A stretch of 64,000 bases of DNA, taken from NCBI RefSeq assembly GCF_001571245.1, contig NZ_BCTK01000006.1, positions 124,001 to 188,000 of the forward strand. Direction: 5' to 3'. The notes beneath the pieces were generated by a model. It saw only the letters and a list, made by a program, of their open reading frames with translations. It was not told the DNA's origin and searched no databases. The position numbers and the translations under genes are program-made. Every line of letters begins with the position of its first letter. Positions within the stretch are counted from its first letter, which is position 1. Source of the stretch: Achromobacter piechaudii NBRC 102461 (GTDB taxonomy: Bacteria > Pseudomonadota > Gammaproteobacteria > Burkholderiales > Burkholderiaceae_B). Below are positions 41,901 through 54,265 of this stretch, one piece after another.

Positions 41901-44750
41901 CTAGCCCGAATTGCGCAGCCCGGCCGCGATGCCGTTGATCGTCAGGTGTATGGCGCGCTGCACGCGTTCGTCGATATCCGCCCGGGGGTTGTTCTGCGCG
42001 GCGCGGTGACGCCGGATCAGGTCGATCTGCAAATAGTTCAAGGGGTCGATATAGGCGAAGCGTTCGCGCAGGGATTCCTGCAACGTCGGGCTGTCTGCCA
42101 GCAACTCACGCTGGGTCAACAGCTTGAGCATCGACAGCGTGCGGCCATGTTCGGCGCTGATCAGGCCGAACACGCGTTCGCGCAGGCCGCGCTGCGGCAC
42201 CAACTGCGCATAGCGCGCCGCGATGGCCAGGTCGGACTTGGCCAACACCATTTCCATGTTGGACAGCAGCGTGCGAAACGCCGGCCAGTCGCGCGCCATC
42301 TCGCGCAGCTGCGCCAGCCGTGCGCGGCGCGAGCGCGGCCCCTCGGGCGCGCCCACTTCCAGATAGGCTTCGATGGCCGAGCCCATGCCATACCAGCCCG
42401 TCAGCATCAGCCGGCATTGGGCCCACGAAAAGCCCCACGGAATCGCGCGCAGGTCTTCGATGCGCTGACCCTTCTTGCGCGAGGCCGGCCGCGAACCGAT
42501 GTTCAGCCCCGCGATTTCGCTGATGGGCGTGGCGGCGAAAAAGTATTCGGCAAAGCGCGGCGTGTCGTAGACCAGGCCGCGATAGGTGCGCTGCGCGGTT
42601 TCCGACATGAACGACATGGCCGGGCCGTGCTGGGCCATGTGCGCGTCTTCGGCGCTGGTGGCTTCGGCGCGCGGCGCCAGGCTGGATTCCAGCGTGGCGG
42701 CGACCAGCAATTCCAGATGCCAGCGGCCGACTTCGGCATCCTTGTACTTGCTTTGTATGACTTCGCCCTGCTCGGTCAGCCGGATCTGGCCGGCCACGGT
42801 GCCCGGCGGCTGCGCCAGGATGGCGTCAAAGCTGGAGCCGCCGCCACGGCCCACGGAACCGCCGCGTCCGTGGAACAGGCGCAGGCGCACGTTGCGCGCC
42901 GAGAACACGTCGACCAGCGCGCGTTCGGCCTGGTAGAGCGACCAGTTCGACGTCAGGAAGCCGCCGTCCTTGTTGCTGTCCGAATAGCCCAGCATGACTT
43001 CCTGCGCGCCGTTCTGCGCCTGCTTCACGCGCTGGCGCACTTCGGGCAGGTCCAGCCACGCGGCCATGATGTCGGCCCCGCGCTGCAAGTCGGGAATGGT
43101 CTCGAACAGCGGCACCACCATCAAGCCGTCGTCGGCGTCCAGCTCCTGGCCGGCCGGCGCGATCAGGCCGGCTTCCTTTTGCAGCACCATGACTTCAAGC
43201 AGATCGCTCAAGGTCTCGGTATGCGACACGATGGTCTGGCGCACGGCCTGCTTGCCATAGCGCGCCCGGCCCGCGGCGGCGGCGCGCAGCACGGCAAGTT
43301 CGCGCGTGGTGTCTTCGCTGTAGGCGATCCAGGGCGATGCCAGCGGGCGCGCTTGCGCGAGTTCGGTGCGCAGGATCGCCACGCGTGCGTCTTCGTCCAG
43401 CGCCAGATAGTCCAGCGGCTTGCCCTCGTGCTGCGTGCCGGCGCGTTCGAACAATTCGGCCAGCGCGCGTTCGTGCACGTCGGAACTTTGGCGCAGGTCC
43501 ACGGTGGCCAGGTGAAAGCCGAACACCTGGACGGCTTGCTGCAAGCCCGACAGGCGCAGCCGCGCGATGGGCGCGGCGTGATGCGCGGCCAGCGACGCCG
43601 CGATCACGGCCAGGTCGGCGGACAGCTCTTGCGGCGCTTGGTACGGGGGCGCGGCCACGGTGCTGCGGCGCGCCAGGTCCTGTCCGGTCAGCGCTTGCGC
43701 GGTGGCGGCCAGGCGGGCGTAGACGCCGACCAGCGCGCGGCGATAGGGTTCGTCGCTGCGGTGGGGGGAATCGTCGCCGCTGCTGTCAGCCAGCGCCAGC
43801 AGTTCGGGGTCGGCGGAGATCAGCAAGGTCGTGATCGACAGCTCCGCGCCCAGCGCGTGCACCTCTTGCAGATAGTGTTCGAACAGCACGGTGGCCTGGC
43901 GCAGCAGCGCGCGTTCCAGCGTGCCGGCGTCCACGTTGGGGTTGCCGTCGCGGTCACCGCCGATCCAGCTGCCCATGCGCAGAAAGGGTTCCAGGGGCGC
44001 GGGCGGCGCGGCGAAGGGCTTGGCCGGTTCGCGGTTCAGCAGCTTGGACAGGTCCGCATACAGCCGGGGGATGACTTGCAGAAAGGTGCTGCGGTAGTAC
44101 GACAGCGCGTTCTCGATCTCGTCGGCGACCGTCAGCCGCGTGTAACGCAGCATGCGGGTCTGCCACAGCGTGGCGACGCGGCCGAGCAGGGCGGCGTCCA
44201 GTTCGGCCAGTTCCTCGGGGGTCAGCGGGCCGTCTCGCTGGGTGAGCGCCAGCGCGATTTCGCGGTGCACGTCCAGCGTGCTCTTGCGCTGCACTTCAGT
44301 GGGATGCGCGGTCAGCACCGGCACCACGCTGGCATCGGCCAGCAGGCGGCGGATGCGCGCAACGCTCACGCCCTGCTTGCCCAATGTCTGTACGGCATCG
44401 CGCAGGCTGCCGCGCGGCGCGGTGTCGCCCGCCATGGCGCGCGCGCGCTGGCGGCGGTTCTGGTCGCGGTCTTCGGCAATGTTGGCCAGGTGCAGAAAGT
44501 AGCTGAACGCGCGCGCCACCGAATTCGGGTCGTTGCCTTGCAGGCGTTTGACGCGTTGTTCCAGCAGCTTGCTGTCCGCCTCGTTGCCCTCGCGCCGGAA
44601 CTTCACGGCGGTGCGGCGCAGGGTTTCAATCGTGTCGAACACGCGCTTGCCTTCGCATTCCGCAATCACGGCGCCCAGAAAGCGCCCTAGCAGGCGGATA
44701 TCGTGGCGCAAGGGTTCTGCGGAATCGGACTGCGGGCGGCTGGCTTTCAT
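41901..44750 (-). CDS. ppc: Phosphoenolpyruvate carboxylase
   Basis: The product is 949 residues from the ATG at 44750; a longer frame upstream adds unconserved residues. Active-site blocks are [37 protein letters not shown] and the loop [13 protein letters not shown]. The C-terminus ends in NSG, close to the conserved RNTG-type end. It adds bicarbonate to phosphoenolpyruvate to refill oxaloacetate. It is monocistronic and divergent from queC. Confidence 0.97.
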   Translation of the reverse strand: MKASRPQSDSAEPLRHDIRLLGRFLGAVIAECEGKRVFDTIETLRRTAVKFRREGNEADSKLLEQRVKRLQGNDPNSVARAFSYFLHLANIAEDRDQNRRQRARAMAGDTAPRGSLRDAVQTLGKQGVSVARIRRLLADASVVPVLTAHPTEVQRKSTLDVHREIALALTQRDGPLTPEELAELDAALLGRVATLWQTRMLRYTRLTVADEIENALSYYRSTFLQVIPRLYADLSKLLNREPAKPFAAPPAPLEPFLRMGSWIGGDRDGNPNVDAGTLERALLRQATVLFEHYLQEVHALGAELSITTLLISADPELLALADSSGDDSPHRSDEPYRRALVGVYARLAATAQALTGQDLARRSTVAAPPYQAPQELSADLAVIAASLAAHHAAPIARLRLSGLQQAVQVFGFHLATVDLRQSSDVHERALAELFERAGTQHEGKPLDYLALDEDARVAILRTELAQARPLASPWIAYSEDTTRELAVLRAAAAGRARYGKQAVRQTIVSHTETLSDLLEVMVLQKEAGLIAPAGQELDADDGLMVVPLFETIPDLQRGADIMAAWLDLPEVRQRVKQAQNGAQEVMLGYSDSNKDGGFLTSNWSLYQAERALVDVFSARNVRLRLFHGRGGSVGRGGGSSFDAILAQPPGTVAGQIRLTEQGEVIQSKYKDAEVGRWHLELLVAATLESSLAPRAEATSAEDAHMAQHGPAMSFMSETAQRTYRGLVYDTPRFAEYFFAATPISEIAGLNIGSRPASRKKGQRIEDLRAIPWGFSWAQCRLMLTGWYGMGSAIEAYLEVGAPEGPRSRRARLAQLREMARDWPAFRTLLSNMEMVLAKSDLAIAARYAQLVPQRGLRERVFGLISAEHGRTLSMLKLLTQRELLADSPTLQESLRERFAYIDPLNYLQIDLIRRHRAAQNNPRADIDERVQRAIHLTINGIAAGLRNSG

Positions 44751-44915
44751 CGGGCGGAGGTTCCGTCGGAAAAGGAAGTAAGTAAGAAAACGTGGGCGTT
44801 GCGGCACTACCGGGAAAATCGGACCGATTGATTTTACGCAGCGTTCCTGACGGGAACGTCGCTTTGTCTCGGTTAAAGTTCACGGTGTCCCTTCGTCTTT
44901 CTAGAAGCCCCCTTT

Positions 44916-45635
44916 ATGCAAAATCATCAACGTCGCGCGCTCGTGCTGTTCTCGGGCGGCCAGGATTCCACCACTTGCCTGGCGTGGGCGCTGGACCGCT
45001 ATGCCCACGTGGAGACCGTGGCGTTCGATTACGGCCAACGCCATCACATCGAACTATCGGCCCGCCTGAACGTGCTGCGCGACATCCGCGCGAACTTTCC
45101 GGACTGGGCGCCGCGCCTGGGCGAAGACCACTTGCTGGACCTGAAGGTGCTGGGCCAGGTGGGCGATACCGCCATGACCAGCGACCGCGCCATCGAGATG
45201 CAGGCCAACGGGCTGCCCAATACGTTCGTGCCGGGGCGCAACCTGCTGTTCCTGACGCTGGCGGCCGCGCTGGGTTACCGGCGACAGCTGGATGTGCTGG
45301 TGGGCGGCATGTGCGAAACGGATTTTTCGGGCTATCCCGATTGCCGCGACGACACCATCAAGGCGCAGCAGGTCGCGCTGGGTTTGGGGCTGGGCTCGCG
45401 GGTGACGATCGAGACGCCGCTGATGTGGATCGACAAGTCCGAGACCTGGGCGCTGGCGTATCAGCTGGGTGGCGACGCGCTGGTGGAAACCATCGTCGAA
45501 GAAAGCCACACCTGTTATCTGGGCGAGCGCGGCGCGCGGCACGACTGGGGCTACGGCTGCGGCGAATGCCCGGCCTGCAAGCTGCGCAAGATCGGCTGGG
45601 AAAAATGGGTGGTCGCCTCGGCCGCCGAAGGCTGA
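44916..45635 (+). CDS. queC: 7-cyano-7-deazaguanine synthase
   Basis: The product has 239 residues. The PP-loop ATP site SGGQDSTT is at 13-20. The zinc cysteines are in HTCYLG and [12 protein letters not shown] near the C-terminus. It turns carboxy-deazaguanine into preQ0 for queuosine synthesis. No preQ1 riboswitch was recognised in the 165-bp gap upstream. Other queuosine genes are not in the window. Confidence 0.96.
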   Translation: MQNHQRRALVLFSGGQDSTTCLAWALDRYAHVETVAFDYGQRHHIELSARLNVLRDIRANFPDWAPRLGEDHLLDLKVLGQVGDTAMTSDRAIEMQANGLPNTFVPGRNLLFLTLAAALGYRRQLDVLVGGMCETDFSGYPDCRDDTIKAQQVALGLGLGSRVTIETPLMWIDKSETWALAYQLGGDALVETIVEESHTCYLGERGARHDWGYGCGECPACKLRKIGWEKWVVASAAEG

Positions 45636-45666
45636 ACGCGGGCCGGCGCGCGCGCGCGCTGCGCTG

Positions 45667-46857
45667 CTAGGCGGGCGCTGGCGCCACCCGGTGGATAAAC
45701 CGCCGTCTCAACAAAAACGCGGCCGCCGCGATGGCGCTGGCCAATGCCGCCGACATCGCCATGGCCGCGCGCGCCCCTTGGGTTTCGATCAGGAACGCGT
45801 AGGCCACGGGCGCGGTGGCCGTCAGCAGGAAGCTGGGAATCAGCAGCGCGCCAACCAGCGATCCATAGCTGCGGAAATCGAACAAGGCCAGCGGCAAGGT
45901 GCCGCGCGTGATGGTCAGCAAACCGTTGCAGGCCCCGTATAGCAAGGCATAGGCGGCGATGGCGTACAGGTTGCCATCCGACAGGCACGCCAGCACGAAG
46001 CACAGCGGCATCAAGGCGGTGACGGCCCACGTAAGGGTCAGCGGATGCAGTCTGGCGCCCAGCGTCACGTCGGCCATGCGGGCGGCAAACTGGCCCAGGC
46101 CCCACAACGCGGCCACGCTGGCCGCCGCGCTGCTGGCCACGCCCATGCCGATCATCAGCGCGATCAGATGCGCGGCGTTGCCGGCGGCCAGGAAGTTCGT
46201 CAGCATGGCGATCACCGCGTACAGCGTGCCGGCCACGCGGCGATCGGACGCGTTGCGGGTCAGGCCCGCGCCGGCGTGATTGGCGACGGAGGCGGGGGCG
46301 GCGTAGCGATGGCGTGGCAGCGCCAGATACAGCGGCAAGGTCGCCACTGCCAGCGCGGCATAGACCAGCACCGCGCCGCGCCAGCCCAGCCAGCCAGACA
46401 GTGCGTGGCCGGCCGGCCACATCACCGCGGACGCCAGGCCGCCGAACAGCGTGATCTGCGACATCGCGCGGCGCGCCGTGGGGCCGGCGACACGCGCCAG
46501 CGAGGCAAAGGCGGCGTCGTATAAACACAAGCGCATCCCCACGCCCAGCAGCAGCCACGCCGCGTAGTAGGTCGGCAGCGTATGCGCTGCGGCCAGCAGC
46601 ACGCAGCCGGCCGCCGCCACCAGCACGCCGGCCGGCATCACGCGATGGCCGCCCCAGCGGTCCACGGCCCGTCCCGCCAGCGGGGACATCAGCGCCATGG
46701 TGACGATGGCGGCGGAAAATCCGCCATGGACGACAGCGGCGTTCCAGCCCAGGTCGGCCGTCATGGCCGGGCCGAACGCGCCGATCAGATAGAACGTGAC
46801 GCCCCAGTTGACCAGCTGGGTCAGGCCCAGGCAGACGACGGCGCGTGCCGCGATCAC
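45667..46857 (-). CDS. MFS-family transporter
   Basis: The product is 396 residues from a GTG at 46857 with about twelve membrane helices. An RAVDRWGGHRVMPAG loop after the second helix is the MFS motif A. The GTG is chosen because it overlaps the acetyltransferase stop as GTGA and gives the expected N-terminal helix; no ATG is suitably placed. It is co-transcribed with the acetyltransferase, which suggests export or handling of a toxic amine-like compound. Confidence 0.85.
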   Translation of the reverse strand: MIAARAVVCLGLTQLVNWGVTFYLIGAFGPAMTADLGWNAAVVHGGFSAAIVTMALMSPLAGRAVDRWGGHRVMPAGVLVAAAGCVLLAAAHTLPTYYAAWLLLGVGMRLCLYDAAFASLARVAGPTARRAMSQITLFGGLASAVMWPAGHALSGWLGWRGAVLVYAALAVATLPLYLALPRHRYAAPASVANHAGAGLTRNASDRRVAGTLYAVIAMLTNFLAAGNAAHLIALMIGMGVASSAAASVAALWGLGQFAARMADVTLGARLHPLTLTWAVTALMPLCFVLACLSDGNLYAIAAYALLYGACNGLLTITRGTLPLALFDFRSYGSLVGALLIPSFLLTATAPVAYAFLIETQGARAAMAMSAALASAIAAAAFLLRRRFIHRVAPAPA

Positions 46858-47399
46858 GGCCGCTGCGGCGGCGTGGTGTCGCCTTCGCCCAGGCTGCGCT
46901 GCATCAGCACCGTGTCGCGCCATTCTCCATGCTTGTGGCCCACCGAACGCAGCGTGCCGACGGGATGAAAGCCCTGGCTGGCGTGCAGCGCCAGCGAGGC
47001 GGCGTTGCGGCTGTCGCCCACCACCGCCAGCATCTGGCGCCAGCCGGCGGCGGTGCAGCGTTCGACCAGCGCGGCCAGCAGCTTGCCGCCTATTCCAAGG
47101 CCGGCACGGCCGGTCTTGACGTACACCGAGTCCTCGACGGTGTGCCGGTAGGCGGGGCGCGGACGATACGCCGTGACGTAGGCGTAGCCGACCACTTCGC
47201 CGTCGATCTCGGCCACCAGGTATGGCATCTCTCGTTCCAGCACGCTGGCGCGGCGCAGCCGCATTTCGTTGATGGACGGCGGTTCCAGCTCGAACGACGC
47301 GGTGCCGTGTTCGACGTGATGGGCGTAGATGGTCTTGATGGCGGGCAGGTCGGCATCCGCGCTGTCGCGGATGAGGACGGTGGGGGTGTGGGGCGACAT
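46854..47399 (-). CDS. GNAT N-acetyltransferase (phosphinothricin acetyltransferase-like)
   Basis: The product is 181 residues from the ATG at 47399; an earlier start at 47498 would cover the LysR operator. The family pattern is clear: IRDSADADLPAIKTIYAHHVEHGTASFE, then VGYAYVTAYRPRPAYRHTVEDSVYV and a GLGIGGKLL acetyl-CoA loop. Such enzymes acetylate phosphinothricin, methionine sulfoximine or similar. It is coupled to an MFS transporter and divergent from a LysR gene. Confidence 0.85.
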   Translation of the reverse strand: MSPHTPTVLIRDSADADLPAIKTIYAHHVEHGTASFELEPPSINEMRLRRASVLEREMPYLVAEIDGEVVGYAYVTAYRPRPAYRHTVEDSVYVKTGRAGLGIGGKLLAALVERCTAAGWRQMLAVVGDSRNAASLALHASQGFHPVGTLRSVGHKHGEWRDTVLMQRSLGEGDTTPPQRP

Positions 47400-47479
47400 G
47401 AGAGAGAGGGAAGGCGGGACAGGGATGAAGCCAGCCGCCAGTGTGGCGCAAGCAGAATCATTAATAAAGCTTTGGTCCG

Positions 47480-47494
47480 TTATGATTTTCATAA
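47480..47494. promoter_or_regulatory. LysR operator candidate between the acetyltransferase and LysR genes
   Basis: TTATGA-TTT-TCATAA, a perfect 15-bp palindrome containing TATGATTTTCATA (T-N11-A). It lies 22 bases from the LysR start codon, in the AT-rich part of the gap. Confidence 0.6.
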
Positions 47495-47515
47495 GCAAAA
47501 CTTTCGGTGATCGCC

Positions 47516-48406
47516 ATGCGTGGCCTCAATCTGGACCACCTGCGCACCTTCGCGCAGGTCATCGAGCTGGGCAGCTTTTCTGCGGCGGCGGATCGGGGCG
47601 GCGTGACGCAGCCAGCCGTCAGCCTGCAAATCCGCCAATTGGAACGGCGCTTCGGGTTGAAGCTGGTAGAGCGGGTCGGCCGCCGCGCCGGCCCGACGGC
47701 GGCGGGGCTGGAGCTGCTGACCCATATCCGGGTGATCGACGCGGCGCTGGCGCAGGCCGAACAGGCCATGAGCGCGCACGCCTCGCAGGTATCCGGCCGC
47801 ATCCGGCTGGGCACGGGCGCCACCGCCTGCACCTATCTGCTGCCGCCCATCCTGGCGCAGTTGCGCCGGCGCTTTCCCGCGCTGGATATCGTGGCCAGCA
47901 CCGGCAACACCGCCGACATGTTGCGCGGCCTGGAGAACAACACGCTGGACATGGGCCTGGTGACCTTGCCCGCGCCGGGCCGCATGTTGCAGGTCACGCC
48001 CGTGCTGGAAGATGAATTCGTCGCCATTTTCCCGGCACGCGACGTCGCCGCCATCCCCGCCCTGGTCACGCCGCAGGCCCTGGCGCCGTGGCCGCTGGTG
48101 CTGTTCGAGCCGGGCGCGCGCACCCGGCGTCTGGTCGATGACTGGTTCGAAGCGGCCGGCATCGCCGCCAAGCCCGTGATGGAGCTGGGCAGCACCGAGG
48201 CCATGAAGGAGATCGTGGCGGCGGGCCTGGGCTGCGCGATCCTGCCCCGGCTGGCCGTCTCGGGCGCGGGGCAGCGCGATGCGCTGGTGCTGCGCTCGCT
48301 GACGCCGCGCCTGTCGCGCGAGCTGGCCATTGTGATGCGGCGCGACAAGCCGGTCAGCCGAGGCCTGCGCCATCTGCAGGACGCATTGCTGGCCTTGCGG
48401 AGCTAG
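47516..48406 (+). CDS. LysR-family transcriptional regulator
   Basis: The product is 296 residues from the ATG at 47516 (a GTG three codons earlier is possible). The helix-turn-helix region is FSAAADRGGVTQPAVSLQIRQLERRFG. The effector domain is typical (RIRLGTGATACTYLLPPIL). It is divergent from the acetyltransferase-MFS pair and most likely controls it. An operator-like palindrome lies just upstream. Confidence 0.92.
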   Translation: MRGLNLDHLRTFAQVIELGSFSAAADRGGVTQPAVSLQIRQLERRFGLKLVERVGRRAGPTAAGLELLTHIRVIDAALAQAEQAMSAHASQVSGRIRLGTGATACTYLLPPILAQLRRRFPALDIVASTGNTADMLRGLENNTLDMGLVTLPAPGRMLQVTPVLEDEFVAIFPARDVAAIPALVTPQALAPWPLVLFEPGARTRRLVDDWFEAAGIAAKPVMELGSTEAMKEIVAAGLGCAILPRLAVSGAGQRDALVLRSLTPRLSRELAIVMRRDKPVSRGLRHLQDALLALRS

Positions 48407-48549
48407 CGGCAAGGCGTCCGCCTGATGGCCGCCGCTGCGTCCAGGGCAGCGCCAAATCCCACGGACCATCCGGCCATTGGGCAGCGCCGCCCCGATCCAG
48501 CGTATTATTTAGCGTTTTGCCGCCACGCTAACAGCACTCGAGACACAAC

Positions 48550-50418
48550 ATGCCGCACTACCGTTCCCGCACATCGACCCACGGCCGCAACATGGCCGGC
48601 GCCCGCGCCTTGTGGCGCGCCACTGGCATGAAGGACGGTGATTTCGGCAAGCCGATTATCGCGGTAGTGAACTCGTTCACGCAGTTCGTGCCGGGCCACG
48701 TGCACCTGCGCGACCTGGGCGCGCTGGTCGCCAAGGAAATCGAAGCCGCTGGCGGCGTCGCCAAGGAATTCAACACGATCGCCGTCGATGACGGCATCGC
48801 CATGGGCCACGGCGGCATGCTGTATTCGCTGCCGTCGCGCGAACTGATCGCCGACTCGGTCGAATACATGGTCAACGCGCACTGCGCCGACGCCATGGTC
48901 TGCATCTCGAACTGCGACAAGATCACCCCGGGGATGTTGATGGCCGCCATGCGCCTGAACATCCCGGTCGTGTTCGTGTCGGGCGGTCCGATGGAAGCGG
49001 GCAAGGTCAAGTCGCCCACCGACGGCAAGGTCATCGCCAAGATCGACCTGATCGACGCCATGATCAAGGCCGCCGACCCCAAGGTGTCGGACGCCGAAGT
49101 AGCCGAAGTCGAACGCAGCGCGTGCCCCACGTGCGGCTCCTGTTCCGGCATGTTCACCGCCAACTCGATGAACTGCCTGACCGAAGCCATCGGCCTGGCG
49201 CTGCCGGGCAACGGCACCATCGTGGCCACGCATGCATGGCGCAAGGGCCTGTTCGAACAGGCCGGCCGTCTGGTCGTCGACCTGTGCCGCCGCTACTACG
49301 TTGAAGAAGACGAATCCGTCCTGCCGCGCAACATCGCCACCAAGAGCGCGTTCCAGAACGCGATGGCGCTGGATGTGGCCATGGGCGGTTCGACCAATAC
49401 CGTGCTGCACTTGCTGGCCGCCGCGCAGGAAGCGGGCGTGGACTTCACGATGGCCGACATCGACCGCATCTCGCGCAAGGTGCCGTGCCTGTGCAAGGCG
49501 GCGCCCGCCACCGACAAGTACCACATCGAAGACGTGCACCGCGCCGGCGGCATCCTGGGCATTCTGGGTGAACTGGCGCGCGCAGACCTGCTGGACCTGT
49601 CCTGCGGCAACGTGCACAGCGGCACGCTGGGCAACGCCATTGCGCAATGGGACGTGGCCGGCGACGCGAGCGAAGCGGCGCAGAAGTTCTATCGCGCGGC
49701 CCCTGGCGGCATCCCGACGACCGTTGCTTTCAGCCAGGACGCCACGTTCCTGACGCTGGACACCGACCGCAAGACGGGTTGCATCCGCAGCAAGGAAAAC
49801 GCCTATTCCAAGGATGGCGGGCTGGCCGTGCTGTACGGCAACCTGGCCGAGAAGGGCTGCATCGTCAAGACGGCGGGCGTGGACGAATCGCAATGGGTCT
49901 TCACCGGCCGTGCGCGCGTCTTCGAAAGCCAGGACGACGCCGTTGAAGGCATCCTGGGCGACAAGATCGTGGCGGGCGACGTGGTCGTGATCCGCTACGA
50001 AGGCCCCAAGGGCGGCCCGGGCATGCAGGAAATGCTGTACCCCACCTCGTACCTGAAGTCCAAGGGCCTGGGCAAGACCTGCGCCCTGTTCACGGACGGC
50101 CGTTTCTCGGGCGGTTCGTCGGGCCTGGTGATCGGCCACGCTTCGCCGGAAGCGGCCGAGGGCGGCACGATCGGGCTGGTCGAAGAAGGCGACGTGATCG
50201 AAATCGACATCCCGAACCGCAAGATGCATCTGGCCGTGTCCGACGAAGAACTGGCCCGCCGCCGCGCCGCGATGGACGCGCGCGCAGACGGCTGGGAACC
50301 CGTCGGCCGCGAGCGCGTGGTGTCGCAGGCCCTGCAAGCCTACGCTGCGCTGGCGACGTCGGCCGATCGCGGCGCGGTGCGCGATCTGTCGCAACTGAAG
50401 CAAAAAGCCAAGCGCTGA
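48550..50418 (+). CDS. ilvD: Dihydroxy-acid dehydratase
   Basis: The product has 622 residues. Iron-sulfur cysteines Cys122 (SNCDKITPG) and Cys195 ([11 protein letters not shown]) are in the usual places. [20 protein letters not shown] near the C-terminus is conserved. It makes 2-oxoisovalerate and 2-oxo-3-methylvalerate for valine and isoleucine synthesis. It stands alone with a strong terminator. Confidence 0.97.
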   Translation: MPHYRSRTSTHGRNMAGARALWRATGMKDGDFGKPIIAVVNSFTQFVPGHVHLRDLGALVAKEIEAAGGVAKEFNTIAVDDGIAMGHGGMLYSLPSRELIADSVEYMVNAHCADAMVCISNCDKITPGMLMAAMRLNIPVVFVSGGPMEAGKVKSPTDGKVIAKIDLIDAMIKAADPKVSDAEVAEVERSACPTCGSCSGMFTANSMNCLTEAIGLALPGNGTIVATHAWRKGLFEQAGRLVVDLCRRYYVEEDESVLPRNIATKSAFQNAMALDVAMGGSTNTVLHLLAAAQEAGVDFTMADIDRISRKVPCLCKAAPATDKYHIEDVHRAGGILGILGELARADLLDLSCGNVHSGTLGNAIAQWDVAGDASEAAQKFYRAAPGGIPTTVAFSQDATFLTLDTDRKTGCIRSKENAYSKDGGLAVLYGNLAEKGCIVKTAGVDESQWVFTGRARVFESQDDAVEGILGDKIVAGDVVVIRYEGPKGGPGMQEMLYPTSYLKSKGLGKTCALFTDGRFSGGSSGLVIGHASPEAAEGGTIGLVEEGDVIEIDIPNRKMHLAVSDEELARRRAAMDARADGWEPVGRERVVSQALQAYAALATSADRGAVRDLSQLKQKAKR

Positions 50419-50440
50419 TCGCAGCGTTGCACGCGGCAAG

Positions 50441-50470
50441 AATGGCGCCCTTTGCGGGCGCCATTTTTTT
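50441..50470 (+). terminator. Intrinsic terminator after ilvD
   Basis: AATGGCGCCC, five bases, GGGCGCCATT and a run of seven T. A textbook terminator. Confidence 0.93.
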
Positions 50471-50646
50471 GTCTTCGCGCGGCGCCTCGCATGGGCTGCC
50501 GCGTGGTGGTGCGGCCTGCATCCGCCTGCGCGCAAACGCAGTACATTGGCGAAACTTTCCTATCGGCGCACGCGCCGGCTTGCTGACCTTGCATGACGCA
50601 CGCACGGCGTCGCGCGGCTTGCGACCCGACGCAAAAGGCTACCCAC

Positions 50647-51528
50647 ATGGCATTGAATTCCGACGCATTGCGCGTGTTCCTCGGCGTGGTGGACGCGGGC
50701 TCTCTGAGCGCCGCCGCCGAACTGCTGGGCCAGACGGCGTCCGGCGTCAGCCGTGCCCTGTCGCGGCTGGAAGAGGACCTGGGCGTGATCCTGCTGAACC
50801 GCACCACGCGCCGCATGGAGCTGACGGAAGAGGGCGCGCATTTCCTGCCCAAGGCGCGCCAGATCATCGCGTCGCTGGAAGAGGCCGAAGAGTGCATGCG
50901 CATGGTGCATCAGCGGCCGGCGGGCCGCTTGCGCGTGGATGCGTCGGTGCCGGTGATGCTGCATTGTGTCGTGCCGCACGTGGGCGACTTCCGGCGCGAG
51001 TATCCCGAGATCACGCTGGAGCTGACCAGCAACGATCGCATCGTCGACCTGATGGAGCATCGCACCGACATCGCGATCCGCATGGGTCCGCTCACCGATT
51101 CCACCCTGCATGCGCGCGCGTTGCGGCCGTCGCCGCGCTGGATGATGGCCAGCCCGGATTACATCGCGCGGCGCGGCGCGCCGGAAACGGTCGAGGACCT
51201 GGCGCAGCATGAAGTGCTGGGCTTCACGCAGCCCGAAAGCCTGAACCTGTGGCCGCTCAAGCACGCGGGCGGGTCCAGCTTCCAGGCCACGCCCACGCTG
51301 GCCACTTCAAGCGGAGAAACGCAGCGCCAGTTGGCGCTGCGCGGCGTGGGCATTGCCTGCCTGTCGGACTTCGTCGTGCGCGAAGACATCGCGGCCGGCA
51401 GGCTGGTGAAGGTGATGCAAGGCGTGTACAGCGATCACCTGCAACCGATGCACGCCGTGTACCACCGCAACACGCAGCTGTCGCGGCGCATTGCATGCTT
51501 TCTGGACTTCTTCGCGGGGCGCGTCTGA
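50647..51528 (+). CDS. LysR-family transcriptional regulator
   Basis: The product is 293 residues from the ATG at 50647, of the CrgA-like LysR branch (DALRVFLGVVDAGSLSAAAELLGQTASGVSRALSRLEEDLG; later PVMLHCVVPHVGDF). It has no divergent partner: ilvD precedes it and the lpdA gene converges on it. Its target may be the large operon that ends 22 bases beyond its stop, but nothing in the sequence proves this. Confidence 0.92.
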   Translation: MALNSDALRVFLGVVDAGSLSAAAELLGQTASGVSRALSRLEEDLGVILLNRTTRRMELTEEGAHFLPKARQIIASLEEAEECMRMVHQRPAGRLRVDASVPVMLHCVVPHVGDFRREYPEITLELTSNDRIVDLMEHRTDIAIRMGPLTDSTLHARALRPSPRWMMASPDYIARRGAPETVEDLAQHEVLGFTQPESLNLWPLKHAGGSSFQATPTLATSSGETQRQLALRGVGIACLSDFVVREDIAAGRLVKVMQGVYSDHLQPMHAVYHRNTQLSRRIACFLDFFAGRV

Positions 51529-51550
51529 GGCCGCGCGCCCGCGAGCCCCA

Positions 51551-52948
<1,398 letters not shown>

Positions 52949-52956
52949 CGTCGGGC

Positions 52957-54255
52957 TCACAGCAGGATACGCACGGGGTTTTCGATCAGGGTGCGCAAGG
53001 CGGCGAGCCAGCGCGCGCCGACCGCGCCATCCACCGCGCGGTGATCGGCCGACAGCGTCACCGTCATGACGGTAGCGGCGACGAGTTCGCCGTCATCGCC
53101 CACGATCGGCCGGCGTTCGGCCGCGCCCACCGCCAGGATGGCGGCCTGCGGCGGATTGATGATGGCGGCGAATTCGCGGATGCCGTACATGCCCAGGTTG
53201 CTGACCGTCAGCGACCCGCCCGTGAATTCCTCGGGCTTTAAGCGGTTGATCTTGGCGCGTCCGGCCAGCTCGACGATTTCGCCGGCGATGGCGGACAGCG
53301 GCTTGACGTCCGCATCGCGCACGATGGGCGTGACCAGGCCGCCATCGGTGGCGACGGCCACCGAGATGTCCGCGCCCGCGTGGTATTCGATGGCGTCTTC
53401 GTGCCAGCTGACATTCACTTCGGGCACCTCGCGCAGCGCCAGCGCGGCGGCGCGCACGATGAAATCGTTGACCGACAGCTTCACCGTGCCGCCCTGATTG
53501 GCTTGCGCGCGCAGGGCCAGCAGCGCGTCCATCTTGCAGTCCACCGAGAGGTAGAAGTGCGGCACGTGCTGCTTGCTCTCGGTCAGACGGCGGGCGATGG
53601 CGCGGCGCATGCCCGTGTGCGGTACGCGGCGAGCGGCGGGTCGGGCGGCGCGCGCGCCCAGCGGCGCGGCGGCGTCAACGGGAGCGCGGTCGCGCACAGC
53701 TTCGACATCGCGGCGCACGATGCGGCCATGCGGGCCGGTGCCGGTCACGCCCAGCAGGTCCACATGCCATTGCGCGGCCAGCCGGCGCGCCAGCGGACTG
53801 GCGAACAAGCGGCCACCGGGGACGGCGGCGCTGGAGGCGGGGGAGACAGTGGACGCGGGGGTAGCCGGTGCTGGGGCAGTCGGCGCTACGGCAGCCGCTG
53901 CCGCACCGCTTGTCGTTGCAGCCGACGCCGCGCCGCCCGAAGCCGGTTCCGCGTTCTTCGCTGCCGCGCCGCCGTGTTCCGCCAGCGCACGGTCGATGGC
54001 CGAGGCGTCGTCGCCTTGCGCCAGCAGCACGCCGATCACCGTATTGATCGGCACGTTGGCCGCGCCGGCCGGGACGACGATGCGGCCCAAAACGCCCGCG
54101 TGTTCCGCGTTGATTTCAACGATCGCCTTTTCGGTTTCGATTTCCGCCAGCGCATCGCCGACGGCGACGGTGTCGCCTTCCTGCTTGAGCCACTGGTGCA
54201 GGTTGCCGCCCGAGGTGTCGGCGGCAACAGAGGGGAGCTTGATGAGGTGAGCCAC
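52957..54255 (-). CDS. Lipoyl acyltransferase (E2) of a 2-oxoacid dehydrogenase complex
   Basis: The product is 432 residues from a GTG at 54255, preceded by AGGA at good spacing. A single lipoyl domain carries the target Lys43 in ETEKA. An Ala/Pro linker (about 95-145) is followed by the E1/E3-binding domain (ASPLARRLA...GPHGRIVRRDV) and the catalytic core with the SADHRAVDG motif. It transfers the acyl group to CoA. Its start lies 10 bases after the VOC gene stop. Confidence 0.93.
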   Translation of the reverse strand: MAHLIKLPSVAADTSGGNLHQWLKQEGDTVAVGDALAEIETEKAIVEINAEHAGVLGRIVVPAGAANVPINTVIGVLLAQGDDASAIDRALAEHGGAAAKNAEPASGGAASAATTSGAAAAAVAPTAPAPATPASTVSPASSAAVPGGRLFASPLARRLAAQWHVDLLGVTGTGPHGRIVRRDVEAVRDRAPVDAAAPLGARAARPAARRVPHTGMRRAIARRLTESKQHVPHFYLSVDCKMDALLALRAQANQGGTVKLSVNDFIVRAAALALREVPEVNVSWHEDAIEYHAGADISVAVATDGGLVTPIVRDADVKPLSAIAGEIVELAGRAKINRLKPEEFTGGSLTVSNLGMYGIREFAAIINPPQAAILAVGAAERRPIVGDDGELVAATVMTVTLSADHRAVDGAVGARWLAALRTLIENPVRILL

Positions 54256-54265
54256 GATGTTCGTC

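Noticed and set aside
41685..44690. A 1001-codon plus-strand frame opposite ppc
   Set aside because: No recognisable domains, and PEP carboxylase with all active-site motifs is on the other strand.
44751..44915. A preQ1 riboswitch before queC
   Set aside because: The short hairpin TTCC-TGAC-GGGAA region lacks the conserved preQ1 aptamer bases and A-rich tail.
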